Assembly (NCBI GenBank): GCA_002490995.1 | Contig: DKVC01000001.1 | Location: 1-7,763 of the forward strand | From: Lachnospiraceae bacterium UBA7188 | GTDB lineage: Bacteria > Bacillota > Clostridia > Lachnospirales > Lachnospiraceae | Length of the DNA stretch: 7,763 nucleotides | Direction: 5' to 3' | Shown here: positions 6,003-7,763 of the stretch, piece by piece | How the letters are laid out: each line of letters begins with the position of its first letter | How positions within the stretch are numbered: position 1 is the first letter of the stretch | Made by a program: the position numbers and the translations under genes | The notes under the pieces: generated by a model | Databases searched by the model: none | What the model was told of the DNA's origin: nothing | What the model saw: the letters and a program-made list of their open reading frames with translations, nothing else

Positions 6003-6019
6003 TGTATACTATTTATACA
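6003..6019. promoter_or_regulatory. Inverted repeat TGTATA-N5-TATACA over the -10 box (possible operator)
   Basis: TGTATA (6003-6008) and TATACA (6014-6019) are perfect 6-bp arms 5 bp apart. They overlap the -10 hexamer of the candidate promoter of the barrel-protein gene. The half-site matches that of the TGTATATACA palindromes at 3266-3279 and 7709-7724, but the spacing differs, so the same protein need not bind it. Confidence 0.4.
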
Positions 6020-6040
6020 TAAACATGAAAGAAATTGCAA
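6012..6040 (-). promoter_or_regulatory. Candidate promoter for the barrel-protein gene
   Basis: On the minus strand TTGCAA (6040-6035) is followed after 17 nt by TATAAA (6017-6012). The predicted start near 6005 lies just before the large hairpin and about 100 nt before the ATG at 5901. This would let the gene be expressed apart from the transporter genes. Confidence 0.6.
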
Positions 6041-6065
6041 TTGAAAATTTTATGTTTCGCAGTGC

Positions 6066-7628
6066 TTATTTAAATGCCTCATCCATTGCAAGCTGTCCGG
6101 CCTGGGCAAAGCTTTCGCTGGAGGCTCTGCCGTCGTCACCAAGCGCGATAATGGCAAGAGCGTTCCTGTATACACGGACATAGCTGTTCAGGGTACGGCC
6201 CCAGTCAATGATTGCTCTTGAATGCATCCAGTCGTACAGGTCCGCGTCCTCTTTTGTGCTGAAGCTGCGCATGGTACCTGCTTCATAACCCAGATTTTGA
6301 TATTCCTGGCCGTTCTTTTCGGCTTCAAAGGCGGCATGTCTTACGGATGCGGCTACAGGGTCGTTCATATCGCACCAGTCGAGGCCGATTTTAAGCAGTA
6401 CATCGTCAGGGATATTTTTCGCGCCTTCGGAGCGGTATTCAGACTTGACAGCTACCATATCTGTCCAGAGGACATGTGCCGTATGGTAATTATCGCTCAG
6501 GGTAGTATAGTCGCCTTCACAGGTTACATTGCTGCCCCACGGCCAGGGAACGATGCCCCAGGAACCCAGGCTTCCTTCCAGGCTATCCATATACCAGTGC
6601 TCTGCGGTGGAAATGACACAATCCTTTGCCTCGGTTGCGGTGCACTGTTCACCGCCCTGCTCTGAACTGATGCTGCCATCCTCGTTTCTTTCTGCAGGGA
6701 TAGGCTTAGCAAGACCCAGGTCTATGAGTTCTCTGTAGAATTCGATTGCTTCAATATAAGCTTCATCCGTCAGATGAATTTCACCGTTGGAATCGATGGA
6801 GACAGAGCCGTTGGCGGCGGGAGCCATTTCAGTCCATGTATTGCTGTGGATACAAATGGGGTAGGTACCCTCAGGAAGCTTGGATTTCAGCTCGGTGAGA
6901 TATTCCTTACAGTCATCGTAGCTCCATTCCCCGGCAAGAAATTTATCGGTGGGGGTAACGTCCATGCCAATGCTGCTCAGATAATCGCGGCTGTAAGTCA
7001 TTACCATGACATTGCCTACATTTTCACAGGAAAATCCGTATGTATGGCCGTTCCAGGTGGCAGGCTCCAGATAGATGGAACCGATTTCGAGAAAGTCGGA
7101 GGTCTCGGTATTGTCTACCAGGTAATCGCCAAGGGCAATGATATCGGCACCCGAAAACAGATCGGCATAGCATTCGCCGCTGAGGATGGTGGACTGGATC
7201 ATGTCGGTGGTGTTGTAGCCGTCGTCTCCTTCCAGCTTAACATATTCAATCTTGACATTATACTTTTCTTCCAGCTGGGGGAGCAGGTCATGGGCTTTGA
7301 TATAGCTGGCGTTTTCCGAATTTTCTTCGCTTAAGTCATACCAGTAAGCGCCGCTGACCTTGATTGTTGCGCCGCCGAAGTCATAGGTTTCTTCGCCATC
7401 AGCTGCCTCGCCTTCAGGGGGGGTTGCTTCATCTGAACTTTCTTCCCCGGAGCCGTCCTGGGCATCAGATGCGGTATCGGAAGATGCAGAGGAGGACTGG
7501 CTGTCCTCGGAACTTCCGGATTGTGAGCTGCCGGTGTTGCCGCTGTCGTTGCCGCAGCCAGCCATGGTGCCGATCATTGCTGTCGTGAGTGCCAGTGCAC
7601 AGACCTTCATAGCTAATTTCTTTTTCAT
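6066..7628 (-). CDS. ABC transporter sugar-binding lipoprotein (extracellular solute-binding protein family 1)
   Basis: This 520-residue protein starts with a lipoprotein signal peptide: MKKKLAMKV, a hydrophobic core (about 9-20) and a lipobox ending MAGC, with the lipidated Cys at 25. Residues 26-80 are a Ser/Gly/Asp/Glu-rich linker, longer than usual, that would hold the binding domain off the membrane. From about 85 (GATIKVSGAYWYD) to the end it has the layout of carbohydrate-binding family 1 proteins: LLPQLEEKYNVKIEYV, QSTILSGECYADLFSGADIIAL, the hinge-like WNGHTYGFS (192-200), then ITDEAYIEAIEFYRELIDLGLAKP-type helices (288-309) and GSWGIVPWPWG (355-365). Many Trp/Tyr residues suit sugar stacking. 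ATG at 7628 follows GAGG by 7 nt; an upstream in-frame start at 7703 would bury the signal peptide behind 25 residues and is unlikely. No permease or ATPase gene is in the window; permeases probably lie beyond the right edge. The sugar is unknown. A TGTATATACA palindrome lies about 80 bp upstream. Confidence 0.9.
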   Translation of the reverse strand: MKKKLAMKVCALALTTAMIGTMAGCGNDSGNTGSSQSGSSEDSQSSSASSDTASDAQDGSGEESSDEATPPEGEAADGEETYDFGGATIKVSGAYWYDLSEENSENASYIKAHDLLPQLEEKYNVKIEYVKLEGDDGYNTTDMIQSTILSGECYADLFSGADIIALGDYLVDNTETSDFLEIGSIYLEPATWNGHTYGFSCENVGNVMVMTYSRDYLSSIGMDVTPTDKFLAGEWSYDDCKEYLTELKSKLPEGTYPICIHSNTWTEMAPAANGSVSIDSNGEIHLTDEAYIEAIEFYRELIDLGLAKPIPAERNEDGSISSEQGGEQCTATEAKDCVISTAEHWYMDSLEGSLGSWGIVPWPWGSNVTCEGDYTTLSDNYHTAHVLWTDMVAVKSEYRSEGAKNIPDDVLLKIGLDWCDMNDPVAASVRHAAFEAEKNGQEYQNLGYEAGTMRSFSTKEDADLYDWMHSRAIIDWGRTLNSYVRVYRNALAIIALGDDGRASSESFAQAGQLAMDEAFK

Positions 7629-7708
7629 TCTTAATCCTCTTTCTTTCTCGTAATTTTCTGGATTGTCTTGTTCCTGCGGAGTTTTAATACTGCAATTCCA
7701 CACTGATG

Positions 7709-7724
7709 ATTTGTATATACAAAT
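7709..7724. promoter_or_regulatory. 16-bp perfect palindrome ATTTGTATATACAAAT (putative operator)
   Basis: The sequence is a perfect 16-bp palindrome centred about 88 bp upstream of the start codon of the sugar-binding-protein gene. It resembles operators of GntR-type DNA-binding domains such as AraR, which read ATTTGT...ACAAAT (from general knowledge). Its core is identical to that of the palindrome at 3266-3279. I see no convincing promoter around it, so the gene may be read from further upstream. Confidence 0.55.
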
Positions 7725-7763
7725 TGAGCAGCCTGTATGGCAGCCTTAAAGGGGCCGGCCTGT

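Noticed and set aside
6166..6173. TGTATACA resembling the putative operator half-sites
   Set aside because: It lies inside the coding region of the sugar-binding protein and lacks the full 10-bp core.
6774..7334. 186-codon plus-strand open frame rich in Gly and Val
   Set aside because: It is opposite the sugar-binding-protein gene and shows no family signature.
7753..7760. GGCCGGCC palindrome at the right edge
   Set aside because: It is a short GC-rich 8-mer at the window border; without the sequence beyond it cannot be called a terminator or site.

Overview
The window looks like a piece of a Gram-positive anaerobe of the Lachnospiraceae/Clostridia type. The grounds are strong AGGAGG-like ribosome binding sites, sigma-A-style promoters, a diacyl-lipoprotein sugar-binding protein with a long Ser/Glu-rich linker, and protein families typical of gut Firmicutes. 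This assignment is an inference from gene style; no rRNA or marker gene is present. All four recognisable genes lie on the minus strand, so the window reads from right to left.

Right to left: (i) 7629-7763 is a leader carrying a perfect 16-bp palindrome, ATTTGTATATACAAAT. (ii) 7628-6066 encodes an ABC-transporter sugar-binding lipoprotein. (iii) 6065-5902 is a gap with a good internal promoter, an inverted repeat over its -10, and a large hairpin at the predicted start of the next transcript. (iv) 5901-3559 encodes a 780-residue cytoplasmic protein with glycoside-hydrolase-like TIM-barrel features, whose exact family I cannot name, followed by an intrinsic terminator (3490-3523). (v) 3106-3558 holds a small palindromic repeat element bounded by 9-bp direct repeats, a second TGTATATACA palindrome and a near-consensus promoter. 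(vi) 3105-1363 encodes a 580-residue protein that joins an N-terminal kinase-like (P-loop-degenerate) domain to a full class I mannose-6-phosphate-isomerase-type metal cupin. (vii) 840-1362 is non-coding, with a structured 3' region for the isomerase and a promoter, short repeats and a long leader for the next gene. (viii) 839-1 is the start of an AT-richer gene for a Schlafen/AlbA_2-domain protein, cut by the left edge.

The central part reads as a small carbohydrate-use locus. The lipoprotein captures a sugar outside the cell, permeases (probably beyond the right edge) import it, the cytoplasmic barrel protein may cleave it, and the isomerase-type cupin may convert a released (phospho)sugar. 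The shared TGTATATACA core upstream of the transporter gene and of the isomerase gene suggests one regulator controls both. The AlbA_2 gene has a different base composition and its own promoter, and is probably unrelated to sugar use. The most unusual items are the kinase-like/isomerase fusion, the unassigned hydrolase with its RGAFGT-type insert, and the promoter-operator-hairpin arrangement between the transporter and hydrolase genes.
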